This document shows positions 35,115 to 43,887 of a stretch of 64,000 bases of DNA, piece by piece. The translations under genes were made by a program, and so were the position numbers. The stretch covers positions 558,001 to 622,000 of the forward strand of contig NZ_CP101153.1 of the NCBI RefSeq assembly GCF_024298825.1, written 5' to 3'. Position 1 is the first letter of the stretch; every line of letters starts with the position of its first letter. Source of the DNA: Haloglomus salinum (lineage in GTDB: Archaea; Halobacteriota; Halobacteria; Halobacteriales; Haloarculaceae). A model generated the notes under the pieces. It was given only the letters and a program-made list of their open reading frames with translations. It had not been told where the DNA came from and ran no database searches.

Positions 35115-37442
35115 CTACTTCAGCGTCTCGACGCCGGTGAACTCGAAGCGGGCGCCACCGGTCTCGCTCTCGGTCGCGGCCACCGCCCAGCCGTGCGCGG
35201 CAGCGACGGTCTCGACGATGGTGAGGCCGAAGCCGGTCCCGCCGGCCTTCGTGGAGTACCCCTGGTCGAACACCGAGTCACGCTCCTCGGGAGGGATGCC
35301 GGGACCGTCGTCGGCGACGTAGAAGCCGCCGCCGCCGTCCGCGAGCGGGCCGACGGTGACGACGACCTCCGGGCCGGCGTGCTCGACCGCGTTGCGGTAG
35401 AGGTTCTCGAGGAGCTGGGCGAGCCGGTCGGGGTCGGCCGCGATTCGGGGGGTCGACGGGTCGACCGCGAGCGTCGCACGCGGCGTCTCGACGTTCCCCC
35501 ACGCGCGTTCGGCCAGCGCCGACAGGTCGACGGTGCGGGTCTCACCGACCGCTTCCCCCTGCCGGGCCAGCGTCAGCAGGTCCTCGATGAGTCGCTCCAT
35601 GCGGTCGGCGGCGTCGGCGATGCGGTCGAGATTCTCGTCGTCGTACCTCTCGGCGGCGAGGTCGACGCTCCCCTGGATGACGTTCAACGGGTTCCGGAGG
35701 TCGTGGCTCACGATGCTGGTGAAGGCATCGAGGCGTTCGTTCTCGCGCTCGAGCTGCTTGCGCTCGGAGATGTCGACGTAGAGCGCCAGCGAGCCGACGA
35801 CCTCCCCGGTCTCTCCCTGCCGCGGCACGGCACGGAGCAGCGCGTCAACGCGCTCGCCGTCGCTGGTGACCAGCCCCCGCTCCTCGTGGGTGAACTGGTC
35901 GGTCAGGGCCCGGTCGTATCCCCCCTGGTCGAGGAGTTCGTCCACGGAGCCGTCCGTGTAGAACGCCGCGAGTGGACGACCGAGAACCTCGTCGCGCTCG
36001 TAGCCCAGCGTGTCGAGGAAGAGCTGGTTGCAGGCGTCGACGACGGGCGTGCCGTCCTCGTTCCGGGTGAGCACACCCATGACCGGTGCCTCCTCGAACA
36101 GGTCGCGGTACTGCTCGCGGAGCCGGTCGGTCAGTTCCACGCGGTTGATAGCGTGGGCGACGGTGGTCCCGAGCTCGTCGAATACGGCGAGTTCGCGCTC
36201 GCCGAACGCCCCGGGGCGGTCGGCGTAGACGTTCAGGACACCGTACAGCGTCTCCTGATAGACGAGCGGCACCGCGGCCGAGGACTGGAACCCACGCTCA
36301 CGGGCGGCCTCGCGCCACGGCTCGAAGTCGGGGTCCTCGAGGATGTTCTGGACGGCCTGTGGCTCGTGCGTGCGTGCTGCCCGGCCACCGGGGCCGAGGC
36401 CCGTCTCGCTCCGGTCGGTCGTGACCGTGATGCTGTCGAGGTAGCCCTCGTCGACACCCGCCCAGGACGCCGGGACGATAGTCGAGTCCTCGGTCACGTG
36501 CCCGACCCACGCGAACACGTACGGTTCGGAGTCGGCCAGTTGCTCACAGAGCACCTGGTCGATATCGTCCCTGCTCTCGGCCTGGACCACCGCCTGTGTG
36601 GTCTCGCGGAGCGTCCGGTTGATGCGGTTCAGCTCCGCAATCTCGTCTTCGCGCTGTTGACGGTCGCTCGCGTCGCGGATGGTAGCGACGATCTCGGCGT
36701 GGTCGGCGATCTCCATCGGGCTGAGGCTGACATCGACCGGGAACTCCGTCCCGTCCTTGCGCCGGCCGTGCAGGTCTCGGTCGGTCCCCATCGGTCGCTG
36801 CTCCGGGTCGCGCATGTACGACTCGCGGTAGTCGACGTGTTCCTCGCGGTACCGCTCCGGAACGAGCGTCTCGACGGGTTCACCCTCCAGCTCCGTCGCC
36901 TCGTAGCCGAACAGCCGCTCAACCTCCTCGTTGGCGCGTCGGATCCGCCCGTCGGTACCGACGATGACGATACCGTCGGGAGCAGCATCCATGTGTTTCG
37001 AGACACGCTCTTCGGCCCGGCGCTTCGCGACGGCGTTTTTCACCTGCCGAGCGAGTACCTCGTAGTGGTCCGTCCCGGTCTCCTTCTGGAGGTAGTTGGT
37101 GACGCCGGCCGAGATGGCCTCGCTGGCGAGGTCCTCGCTGCCCTTCCCCGTGAACAGGATGAAGGGGATATCGGAGCCCCTCGCCCGAATCTGCTCCAGG
37201 AACTCGATGCCGTTCGTCCCCGGCATCTGGTAGTCCGAGACGACACAGTCGAACGGCTCGTCGGCGAGTCGGTCGAGCCCCGCGGCCGCATCGTGTTCCA
37301 CGACGACGTCGAGCGATTCGTCTGCTCGCTCGAGGAACCGCGACGTGATGTCGGACACCCCCGGATCGTCATCTACCAGCAGTACGCGTACGGCGGTATC
37401 TCCGTCCGGACGCGGCCGGGCCGTGGCTCTGTTGGCCGCCAT
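35115..37442 (-). CDS. Hybrid sensor histidine kinase: REC-PAS-GAF-PAS-HisKA-HATPase
   Basis: 775 residues. The N-terminal receiver (17-135) has Asp70 in VVSDYQMPG as phospho-acceptor and Lys100 in FTGKG. PAS 1 lies at about 145-265, GAF at 285-435, PAS 2 at 445-560, the dimerisation/phosphoacceptor helix with His580 (IVSHDLRNPLN) next, then HATPase_c with ENLYRNAVEHA, DDGPGIPPE and GTGFGL. It has no membrane helix, so it senses cytosolic signals. A receiver at the N terminus is typical of many haloarchaeal kinases. No partner response regulator is adjacent. Confidence 0.9.
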   Translation of the reverse strand: MAANRATARPRPDGDTAVRVLLVDDDPGVSDITSRFLERADESLDVVVEHDAAAGLDRLADEPFDCVVSDYQMPGTNGIEFLEQIRARGSDIPFILFTGKGSEDLASEAISAGVTNYLQKETGTDHYEVLARQVKNAVAKRRAEERVSKHMDAAPDGIVIVGTDGRIRRANEEVERLFGYEATELEGEPVETLVPERYREEHVDYRESYMRDPEQRPMGTDRDLHGRRKDGTEFPVDVSLSPMEIADHAEIVATIRDASDRQQREDEIAELNRINRTLRETTQAVVQAESRDDIDQVLCEQLADSEPYVFAWVGHVTEDSTIVPASWAGVDEGYLDSITVTTDRSETGLGPGGRAARTHEPQAVQNILEDPDFEPWREAARERGFQSSAAVPLVYQETLYGVLNVYADRPGAFGERELAVFDELGTTVAHAINRVELTDRLREQYRDLFEEAPVMGVLTRNEDGTPVVDACNQLFLDTLGYERDEVLGRPLAAFYTDGSVDELLDQGGYDRALTDQFTHEERGLVTSDGERVDALLRAVPRQGETGEVVGSLALYVDISERKQLERENERLDAFTSIVSHDLRNPLNVIQGSVDLAAERYDDENLDRIADAADRMERLIEDLLTLARQGEAVGETRTVDLSALAERAWGNVETPRATLAVDPSTPRIAADPDRLAQLLENLYRNAVEHAGPEVVVTVGPLADGGGGFYVADDGPGIPPEERDSVFDQGYSTKAGGTGFGLTIVETVAAAHGWAVAATESETGGARFEFTGVETLK

Positions 37443-37571
37443 TCTGCGGGTCGTACCCGACCGACAGAAATATGCTTTGGCATCGAATCGAGCGGTGGGA
37501 GACGTGCGCCGATACGGGTTCGCTCCTCGTGGAGGCACGGTCTTTTACCCCCCACCGCCGAATCCGGAGCC

Positions 37572-38009
37572 ATGCCCGACCTCGTCGACACACGCATCCA
37601 GAACCGGTGGATGGTCCAGCCCAATCACGCGAACAACCTCGGCGCCGCTCACGGGGGGAACGTCCTGAAGTGGATGGACGAGGCCGGTGCGATGAGCGCC
37701 GTCCGTTTCTCCGGGGAGATCTGCGTCACCGCACACATGGACGAGGTGAACTTCAAACAGCCCGTTCCCGTCGGGGAGACGGCGTTCATCGACGCCTACG
37801 TCTACGGCGCCGGCCGGACCAGCGTGAAGGTCCGCACGCAGGTCTACCGTGAGGACCTCAAGAGCGGCCGCCGGGAGCTGACGACCAACTGCTACATGGT
37901 GTTCGTCGCCATCGACCAGGACAACGAACCGGTCCCGGTCCCGGACCTGACCGTCGCCACCGAGGAGGGCGAACGGCTCCACGCGGAGGCGCTGGCGGAC
38001 GCACCGTAG
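37572..38009 (+). CDS. Acyl-CoA thioesterase, hotdog fold
   Basis: 145 residues. The hotdog/BFIT-type acyl-CoA hydrolase pattern is seen as QPNHANNLGAAHGGNVLKWMDEAGAM, where N and the later D act in catalysis, and FKQPVPVGETAFIDAYVYGAGRTSVKVRTQVYRED for the second strand pair. It hydrolyses acyl-CoA thioesters; chain preference is unknown. The ATG at 37572 starts MPDLVDTRIQNRWMVQP. The gene diverges from the kinase (130 nt between starts). Confidence 0.88.
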   Translation: MPDLVDTRIQNRWMVQPNHANNLGAAHGGNVLKWMDEAGAMSAVRFSGEICVTAHMDEVNFKQPVPVGETAFIDAYVYGAGRTSVKVRTQVYREDLKSGRRELTTNCYMVFVAIDQDNEPVPVPDLTVATEEGERLHAEALADAP

Positions 38010-38070
38010 CTGGACTGGAGCTCGGGCGGAGACAAGTCGAATTACACAGATAGCACCTAGTCAGACAATT

Positions 38071-38086
38071 TATAACACGCGTTATA
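38071..38086. promoter_or_regulatory. TATA-containing palindrome
   Basis: TATAAC-ACGC-GTTATA is a perfect inverted repeat with a 4-nt centre in an AT-rich stretch between two convergent-ending genes. It is placed about 27-34 nt before an ATG at 38105, so it can act as a plus-strand promoter, and its symmetry would allow regulator binding. The frame from 38105 soon runs antisense to the sugar isomerase gene. No known gene is served by it. Confidence 0.35.
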
Positions 38087-38215
38087 GATGTCTGCGACAC
38101 ACAGATGAAAAATGCCCGCCAGCATGGAATGATACCATCCACCAGCGGGGAGTCTGCCGGTGCTGGTCGGGGACACTTCACCTTCGCCGTCTCGCTTCTG
38201 GGCAGTCGGAGCGGA

Positions 38216-39055
38216 CTACCGGCCCAGCAACCGGTCGACATGCCGTTTTCCCAGGGCGATGCTGTCGAGGTCTCGGGTCCCCACCTCGAGCGTCGCGGGA
38301 CCCGACCAGCCGTCCAGCGCCGCGAACAGACCGGCGAAATCGAGTTCGCCCATCCCGGCGGGGAGATGCTCGTCACCGCCACCGCGGGTATCCGAGAGGT
38401 GGAGGTGGTCGATGCGGTCGGCGTTAGCGGCGGCGTACTCGCCCAGTTCGACGGGTGGGTCCCCCAGAACTGCGTGTGCGGTGTCGAACGTCGTTCCGAG
38501 GCCGTCGGCTGCTCCGTCCTCGGCGAGCGCGTCGACCAGGTCGTCGAACTCCGGCGCGACGAAGGGCCCGTGGATGACGTTCTCCGGCACCGGCGTGACG
38601 CCCCGCTCCCGTGCGGCTCTGACGACGCGTCGGGTCCCGTCGACCACGAACTCCCGGACCTCGGTGTCGGTCCAGCCGAGGTCCCACGCATCCGAGGCGG
38701 GGTGGAACACAGCCTTCTCGGCCCCGAGGTCGGCCGCCAGGTCGAGACAGGCCCGGCACTCGCGGACGGCCCCGTCCCGGACAGGACCGAACGGCGAGCC
38801 GAGGTCGAGCGTGAACGGGAGGTGAACGACGAGCGAGAGCCCAGTGTCGTCGAGGGCGTCCGCGAGGGGGTCGCGCCAGGCATCGGCGCGGGAGCGAGCG
38901 TGTGGTCCGTCCAGCAGTACCTCCACGAGGTCGAACCCCTCGCTCGCGGCCCACTCGACCGTCGACCCCACGTCGCGGTGCGGGAGGGTGAACCCCAGGT
39001 CGAGGTCGACCGAGGCGTCGACCGGGTCCGGGTCCGGGTCTGGGCGGGTGAACAC
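38216..39055 (-). CDS. Sugar phosphate isomerase/epimerase-like TIM barrel protein
   Basis: 279 residues from a GTG at 39055; an ATG at 39169 would add 38 residues of low-complexity sequence, so the start is uncertain. The AP-endonuclease-2/xylose-isomerase-type TIM barrel is indicated by GFTLPHRD, LSLVVHLPFTLDLGSPFG, KAVFHPASDAW, VPENVIHGPF, FDTAHAV, HLHLSDTRGGGDEHLPAGMGELDF and LEVGTRD, which supply the His/Glu/Asp metal ligands. It probably isomerises or epimerises a small sugar or polyol, or acts as an endonuclease-like hydrolase. The substrate is unknown. Confidence 0.82.
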   Translation of the reverse strand: MFTRPDPDPDPVDASVDLDLGFTLPHRDVGSTVEWAASEGFDLVEVLLDGPHARSRADAWRDPLADALDDTGLSLVVHLPFTLDLGSPFGPVRDGAVRECRACLDLAADLGAEKAVFHPASDAWDLGWTDTEVREFVVDGTRRVVRAARERGVTPVPENVIHGPFVAPEFDDLVDALAEDGAADGLGTTFDTAHAVLGDPPVELGEYAAANADRIDHLHLSDTRGGGDEHLPAGMGELDFAGLFAALDGWSGPATLEVGTRDLDSIALGKRHVDRLLGR

Positions 39056-39224
39056 GGTTGGAGGTCGTCGGCCGCCGTGTTCAACCTCATGGTCGGTGGC
39101 ACGCTCCGGCGATGCCGCCACCCATGCCGGCGAGCGCGGCCGGGACGCCGGTCGTCGGTCGGTCGTCATCGGCCCGTCCGACACCGCCGACACCCCTTTG
39201 ACCGGGAGGGCCCCACGCCACGGT

Positions 39225-39944
39225 ATGACCGACGAGGCCGACGGACGACCGGAGGGGGAGCCGGACGTCGATGGGATGGGAACCGCGCCGACGCCCCGTG
39301 ACCCCGGGGCGACGGAGTCGGCGGTCCGACGGGTCGAGGCGGCCGACGACCCGACGACACCGATGGCGCCGGACGTCCCCGAGGACGTGCGCAAGTACGA
39401 CCGCTTCAAGAAGATGGACGGCGCCACCTACGACCGCGCCAACGAGTTCCTCCGGGACCGGACCTACATCACGGCCCGGGAGTGGGCCATCGCGCGGCTG
39501 TGTGCGGACTTCCGCACGGAGACGGGCGTCGAGATGACGAAAATCGGCGAGAACCTGCCCCACCTCGTCCCGTTCATGACCGATACCTACTCGCCCCAGG
39601 CGGTGAACCAGGCGCGGGCCTCGTTCAAGGAGAAGGTCCGAAAGTCCGGCGCGACCTTCCTCTACGGCGCGATGTGTGATTTCTACACCGCCGAGGAGCT
39701 GGACGAGTTGATGTACGAGGTGACCGAGGTCGCGAAGTTCCTGCTGGAGGTCGAGGGCGTCGAGCTGACCGTCGAGGAGGAACTCGCCGCGGAGGACCGC
39801 ATCGGCGACGTGATGCGCGAGGTGCGCGAGTCCTCGGCGGCACTCCGACACGACCACGTCACCTGCCCGGAGTGTGGCCACGAGATCGAGGGCGACGGTA
39901 CGAACCACGAGAGCGACCACGAACCCGCCAGCGCGGACGACTGA
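39225..39944 (+). CDS. Conserved haloarchaeal protein (DUF5806-like)
   Basis: 239 residues. An unstructured N-terminal ~45 residues is followed by a well-conserved-looking helical domain (PEDVRKYDRFKKMDGATYDRANEFLRDRT ... REWAIARLCADFRTETG) and, near the C terminus, a CPECG half zinc knuckle. I believe this is the DUF5806 family, present in most Halobacteria. No enzymatic motif is visible. It is divergent from the isomerase gene with about 170 nt between starts. Confidence 0.78.
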   Translation: MTDEADGRPEGEPDVDGMGTAPTPRDPGATESAVRRVEAADDPTTPMAPDVPEDVRKYDRFKKMDGATYDRANEFLRDRTYITAREWAIARLCADFRTETGVEMTKIGENLPHLVPFMTDTYSPQAVNQARASFKEKVRKSGATFLYGAMCDFYTAEELDELMYEVTEVAKFLLEVEGVELTVEEELAAEDRIGDVMREVRESSAALRHDHVTCPECGHEIEGDGTNHESDHEPASADD

Positions 39945-40016
39945 CGGCCCGCCGGCACTGTTCCTCCGCGACGAGTCCGGGGTGGCATACGGAACGTCCC
40001 AGCCAGGAGTCCCGAG

Positions 40017-40652
40017 CTACGCGTCCTCGTCGGGGTCCGTCTCGGTCCCCTCGGCCGCCGACCGGTCCGACGTTCCCGGCGTTCCCTCGCGGGTTCGGGC
40101 CGTCCGTGGCATCCCGGCGCCGGGGAAGAACAGGCTCGGGTCGTCGTGGGTGAACGAGACGGTGGCGTCATCCTCGGGGGGCGTGACGTGGGTGTAGAAC
40201 GTATCGTCGACCACGGTACGGAGCCCCTCGAGCCGGTCCTCGTCGACCGCCGCGGGGACGAAGATGGCCACCTCGGCGTCCGCGCTGTAGAGGATGGTGA
40301 GGAACTGTATCTCGCCCGGGAGGTCGGCCCGGAGGACCTCGTACTCGTCGATCTCGTGGACGCTGACGACCTCGTCCAGCCCGTCGAACTCCTCGCGCTG
40401 GACGACCACGCCCACGCCGGGCTCGTCGTCGTCGATGACGCCGCTGGCAGTCGGGTGGAGAACGGTGGTCCGCCAGCCGGCCTTGCGGTGCTCGTCGGCG
40501 GACTGTTCCATCTCCAGCACGAGCTGTTTCCAGTGGTTCTCCGTGGCGCCGTCGGGGACCTCCCCCGGGTCGACATCCTCGCCGGCTTCGGGAGCCTCGT
40601 CACCCTGGGACGCCTCGCTGTGCGCGTCCGTCCCTGCGGTCTCGTCGTCCAT
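40017..40652 (-). CDS. Conserved-looking haloarchaeal protein of unknown function
   Basis: 211 residues. The acidic N and C termini look disordered; a central alpha/beta domain (residues ~38-175) includes HWKQLVLEMEQSADEHRKAGWRTTVLHPTASGV and EIQFLTILYSADAEVAIFVPAAVDE. It resembles haloarchaeal proteins listed only as DUF7529 (from memory). It is convergent with the DUF5806-like gene and followed by dihydroorotase on the same strand with 54 nt between genes in the upstream direction. No motif gives a function. Confidence 0.7.
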   Translation of the reverse strand: MDDETAGTDAHSEASQGDEAPEAGEDVDPGEVPDGATENHWKQLVLEMEQSADEHRKAGWRTTVLHPTASGVIDDDEPGVGVVVQREEFDGLDEVVSVHEIDEYEVLRADLPGEIQFLTILYSADAEVAIFVPAAVDEDRLEGLRTVVDDTFYTHVTPPEDDATVSFTHDDPSLFFPGAGMPRTARTREGTPGTSDRSAAEGTETDPDEDA

Positions 40653-40706
40653 GTCCTCACTCCGGGGCGGGGACGTGAAAACCTGTTCGCCGCGGCGGCG
40701 GGCGAC

Positions 40707-42005
40707 TCAGGCGCCGTCAGCCCGGTCGTCACGGACGTTCTGCCCCTGCGTCTCGGCGAAGGCGTTCGCATCGCCGTCGTAGACCACCTCACCGCGGAGC
40801 ATCGTCCACTCGGGGAAGACCCCTTCCCGGCCCTCGAACGGTGTCCAGCCACACTTCGAGTGCAGGTCCAGTCCCCGGATGGGACGCGTCTCAGCCGGGT
40901 CGACGAGGACGAGGTCGGCGTCGCGCCCCGCCTCGACACGGCCCTTCGACGGGAGACCGAATATCTCGGCCGGGTTCGTGGCGGTCACGTCCCGCACCCG
41001 CTCGTAGGAGAGTTGCCCGTCGCGGGCCGCCGCGAGCAGCAGGGGCAGCGCCGTCTCCACGCCGGGCACGCCCGAGGGTGCGTCCCAGATGCCGGCGTCC
41101 TTCTCCTCGCGGGTGTGGGGCGCGTGGTCGGTCGCGACCACGTCGACGGTCCCGTCGGCGAGTCGCTCGAACAGCGCCTTGCGGCGGGCCTCACTCCGGA
41201 GGGGCGGGTTCATCCGACCGTACGTCCCCAGCTGGTCGAGGTCGTCGCGCGACAGGAACAGGTGGTGGGGCGTCACCTCACAGGTCAGGCCCGCGTCGAC
41301 GGCCGCGTCGACGCCTTCGGGCGTGGAGGTGTGGGCGATGTGGACGGTGGCGTCGTGGTCGGCCGCGACCTCGCCCGCGCGCTCGACCGCGGCGGCCTCG
41401 GCCTCGGGTGTGCGGTAGGCGCTCCACGCGTCGGCGTCGTCGTCGGGCCGGTCGAGTGCCTCGTCCGCGAACAGGTCGGCATCCTCCGCGTGGACGGTGA
41501 CGGCCACGTCCTCGGCGGCCGCACGCGCGACGGCGTCGTCGAACAGGTCGGCGTCGATACCCATGTCGCCGGTCGAGTCCGCGAGGAACACCTCGCCGAG
41601 GGCGAAGAGGGGGCGGTCGAACAGCGAGTCCGGGTCCCAGTCGGCCGTGACGCCGCCATTGAGACCGTAATCGACGGCCGAGGCGCGGGCGAAGGCGGCC
41701 TTCTCGTCGAACGCGTCGCCCGTCGTGGTGGGAGGGTCGGTGTTGGGCTGGTCGACGACGGTGGTGACGCCGCCCGCGGCGGCTGCCTTCGAGCCCGTCG
41801 TCCAGTCCTCCTTGTGGCCGAACCCCGGCTGGCGGAAGTGGACGTGAACGTCGATCATTCCGGGGAGGAGGCGTTTGCCGGTCGCGACCAGCACGTCCTC
41901 GTCGTCGGCCGCCGGCAGGTCCTCCGCGACGGCGGCGATGGTTTCGCCCTCGATGCGGACGTCGCGGACGCGCCCGTCGGCGAGCGTGGCATTTCGGATA
42001 AGCAT
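40707..42005 (-). CDS. pyrC: Dihydroorotase
   Basis: 432 residues, amidohydrolase superfamily type I dihydroorotase, the third step of pyrimidine synthesis (carbamoyl-aspartate to dihydroorotate). Metal ligands and signatures are DVHVHFRQPG (about 52-61), HAED, HIAHTS, and VATDHAPHT with the catalytic Asp. The bridging Lys normally carboxylated is not obvious: the segment after HFRQPG reads FGHKEDW, where Lys is present. The ATG at 42005 starts MLIRNATLADGRVRD. Related hydantoinases are an alternative but the HFRQPG signature favours DHOase. Confidence 0.88.
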   Translation of the reverse strand: MLIRNATLADGRVRDVRIEGETIAAVAEDLPAADDEDVLVATGKRLLPGMIDVHVHFRQPGFGHKEDWTTGSKAAAAGGVTTVVDQPNTDPPTTTGDAFDEKAAFARASAVDYGLNGGVTADWDPDSLFDRPLFALGEVFLADSTGDMGIDADLFDDAVARAAAEDVAVTVHAEDADLFADEALDRPDDDADAWSAYRTPEAEAAAVERAGEVAADHDATVHIAHTSTPEGVDAAVDAGLTCEVTPHHLFLSRDDLDQLGTYGRMNPPLRSEARRKALFERLADGTVDVVATDHAPHTREEKDAGIWDAPSGVPGVETALPLLLAAARDGQLSYERVRDVTATNPAEIFGLPSKGRVEAGRDADLVLVDPAETRPIRGLDLHSKCGWTPFEGREGVFPEWTMLRGEVVYDGDANAFAETQGQNVRDDRADGA

Positions 42006-42092
42006 ACTCCGTGCTCGCGGGGCGGGCGCGTAAGTGTCCCGGACCCGGGGCGAAGAGGTAGCGATATGTGCCGGGGCGCAGAACGCCGGGGC

Positions 42093-42740
42093 ATGTCCGG
42101 CGACGAGCCCACGGGCGGCGACGTGCCACCGGCGGCCCGAGCGGAGGCGGTCCAGGCCGTCCGGCGGGCGCTCGCGGAGCACGGCTACGCCGGCCTCACG
42201 ACGAAACGAATCGCCGCCGAGTCCGAGAAGAGCGAGGCCTTCCTCTTCTACCACTACGACAGCAAGGAGGACCTGGTGCTCGCGTTCATGGACTGGGCGA
42301 CCGGCCGCGTCACCGACCGACTGGAGGGAGCCGAGGGGACCCCGGCACAGCAGCTCTACGGCCTCTGTGACGCGCTCGTCGGCGACCCCGGCGACGACAT
42401 CGAGCGCGGGACGAACGTCGCGATGATGGAGTTGCTGGCGCACGCACGGCACAACGGGGCGTTCCGCGACCGACTGATAGCCTACGAGGAGGCCATCATC
42501 GGCGACACCGCCGACCTCATCCGCGAGGGCATCGCCGCCGGGCAGTTCCGCGACGTGGACCCGGAGTCGACGGCCGCGTTCATCCTGACGCTCGCGGACG
42601 GCACCGTCGGCGCGGTCCAGGCACTCGGGATGACCGAGGTCGGCGAGGGGGTCCGCGAGCGCCTCTTCGAGTACCTCGCACGCGAGGTGCTGGCCGAGGG
42701 CGTCGAACCGCCGACGCCGGGCTCGGTCAGTCGCCGTTGA
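42093..42740 (+). CDS. TetR/AcrR-family transcriptional regulator
   Basis: 215 residues from the ATG at 42093; a second in-frame ATG at 42066 is possible. The N-terminal DNA-binding domain is clear: AVRRALAEHGYAGLTTKRIAAESEKSEAFLFYHYDSKEDLVLAFMDW, which includes the helix-turn-helix and the FYHYxSK recognition helix end. The C-terminal ~140 residues form the variable ligand-binding part. It is convergent with the SHOCT gene (14-nt overlap at the ends). It probably controls the nearby DUF4188 gene, whose promoter has a matching palindrome at 43775. Confidence 0.88.
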   Translation: MSGDEPTGGDVPPAARAEAVQAVRRALAEHGYAGLTTKRIAAESEKSEAFLFYHYDSKEDLVLAFMDWATGRVTDRLEGAEGTPAQQLYGLCDALVGDPGDDIERGTNVAMMELLAHARHNGAFRDRLIAYEEAIIGDTADLIREGIAAGQFRDVDPESTAAFILTLADGTVGAVQALGMTEVGEGVRERLFEYLAREVLAEGVEPPTPGSVSRR

Positions 42741-43194
42741 GACGCGGGGGAACGTCCGACCCAGCCCGGTTCTCCCCCTCGAGGCGGTCGTCACCACGCC
42801 CGCTGGCGTAGGTGCGGGCCGCGGCCGTGTCCTCGGTCAGCAGCAGGCGCTCCAGCCGTGATTCGAACGCCGCCTCGTCTAGCTCACCGTTCGCGTACCG
42901 TTCGCGGAGGCGTGCCAGGGCCGCGTCCTCGTCGGCCGTCCCCGGAGAACGGTCGCCGCGGCCGTCGTGCCAGCGGTCGGTCCGTGACGTGCGCTCGTGG
43001 CCGCGTCGCTTCGCCGCCCCGACCGCGACCGGCATGACGCCGCCGAAGCCGACCGGGAACACGACCCAGAACCAGCTCACCCCCAGTGCCGCCAGCGTGA
43101 ACGCAGTCCCGAGGGTCAGCATCGTCACCAGTCCGGCGACGGCTCCGGGGTCCGAGTCGGCCGGGAACCGGCGGAGGCGGGCGTGCCGAGTCAT
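42727..43194 (-). CDS. SHOCT-domain membrane protein
   Basis: 155 residues with two hydrophobic helices (about 17-37 and 39-58) and, after a basic/acidic linker, a SHOCT helix-turn-helix-like domain: DEDAALARLRERYANGELDEAAFESRLERLLLTE. SHOCT domains are short C-terminal modules of unclear, possibly oligomerising, function. Start 43194 overlaps by 4 nt the stop of the DUF4188 gene, so the two are co-transcribed and likely co-regulated. The 3' end overlaps the TetR gene end by 14 nt. Confidence 0.78.
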   Translation of the reverse strand: MTRHARLRRFPADSDPGAVAGLVTMLTLGTAFTLAALGVSWFWVVFPVGFGGVMPVAVGAAKRRGHERTSRTDRWHDGRGDRSPGTADEDAALARLRERYANGELDEAAFESRLERLLLTEDTAAARTYASGRGDDRLEGENRAGSDVPPRLNGD

Positions 43195-43769
43195 CGGCGG
43201 TCACCTCCGTCCGTCGCGACCGACCCGTCCGCCGCGCCGGGACCCGCGTCGGCGGTGACCGCCCCGCCGTCGGGTGCGACCGGCGCGTCCGAGCCGTCGG
43301 TCACCCCGAGCCGCCCGCCGGCGGTCTCTCGCTGGCCGGACGCGGGCACGTGGTCGGTCCCGGCCGCCGCCCCCAGGCCCGTCGGCGGCATGTTCCGGTA
43401 GACCGTCTCGTACTCGTCCTGGCGGACGAGGTAGGTCTCGTGCCAGATGCCGACCGCGCCGTCGGCCAGCTCGCCGTTGAACCGTGACCACATCGAGCGG
43501 TGTTCCTCGCCCTCGCGGGCGTAGTCCCGGAGTGCCTCGAACGACTCCCAGTACTGGACGAACTGGAACTCCCGGGGGCTCACCATCATCGACCGGGACT
43601 CCAGCAACCCGACCGGGTCGGCCTCCTGCTCACGGACCATCCGCGGCGCGCTCAGGAACACCGGCAACCACCGGTGAACCGCCCGGAAACGGTTGATGCG
43701 CATCCCGACGAGGAAGACGACGAAGTCCCCCTCCCGCTCCGCGTGGAGCCGCTCACGATTCACGTTCAT
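43191..43769 (-). CDS. DUF4188-type protein (dimeric alpha/beta-barrel, monooxygenase-like)
   Basis: 192 residues from the ATG at 43769. The core is a dimeric alpha/beta-barrel like heme- or antibiotic-type monooxygenases: FVVFLVGMRINRFRAVHRWLPVF, ESRSMMVSPREFQFVQYWESFEALRDYARE, MWSRFNGELADGAVGIWHETYLV. This is the DUF4188 pattern (fumigatin-oxidase-like family). The last ~45 residues are Gly/Ala/Asp low-complexity. First gene of a unit with the SHOCT gene, under the palindromic operator at 43775. A role in detoxifying or modifying a small molecule, induced through the TetR protein, is inferred. Confidence 0.82.
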   Translation of the reverse strand: MNVNRERLHAEREGDFVVFLVGMRINRFRAVHRWLPVFLSAPRMVREQEADPVGLLESRSMMVSPREFQFVQYWESFEALRDYAREGEEHRSMWSRFNGELADGAVGIWHETYLVRQDEYETVYRNMPPTGLGAAAGTDHVPASGQRETAGGRLGVTDGSDAPVAPDGGAVTADAGPGAADGSVATDGGDRR

Positions 43770-43774
43770 GTTTC

Positions 43775-43788
43775 TGAGTAAGCACTCA
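43775..43788. promoter_or_regulatory. Palindromic TetR-type operator between TATA box and start of the DUF4188 gene
   Basis: TGAGT-AAGC-ACTCA is a perfect inverted repeat with a 4-nt centre, 6 nt upstream of the ATG at 43769 and directly downstream of a TATA-like GATTTATGC (43793-43801, about 27 nt from the ATG). A degenerate second copy (TAGGT-GAAC-ACTCA) lies at about 43801-43815. Placement over the start site would block transcription when a repressor is bound, as is usual in archaea. Confidence 0.6.
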
Positions 43789-43887
43789 CTCAGCATAAAT
43801 CTAGGTGAACACTCAGTGGCACCGAGGGTCGGGTGAATCGAGACGGAATCGGCGGCGCAGAAGCAGTAGAGCCGTGTTACAGACCGA

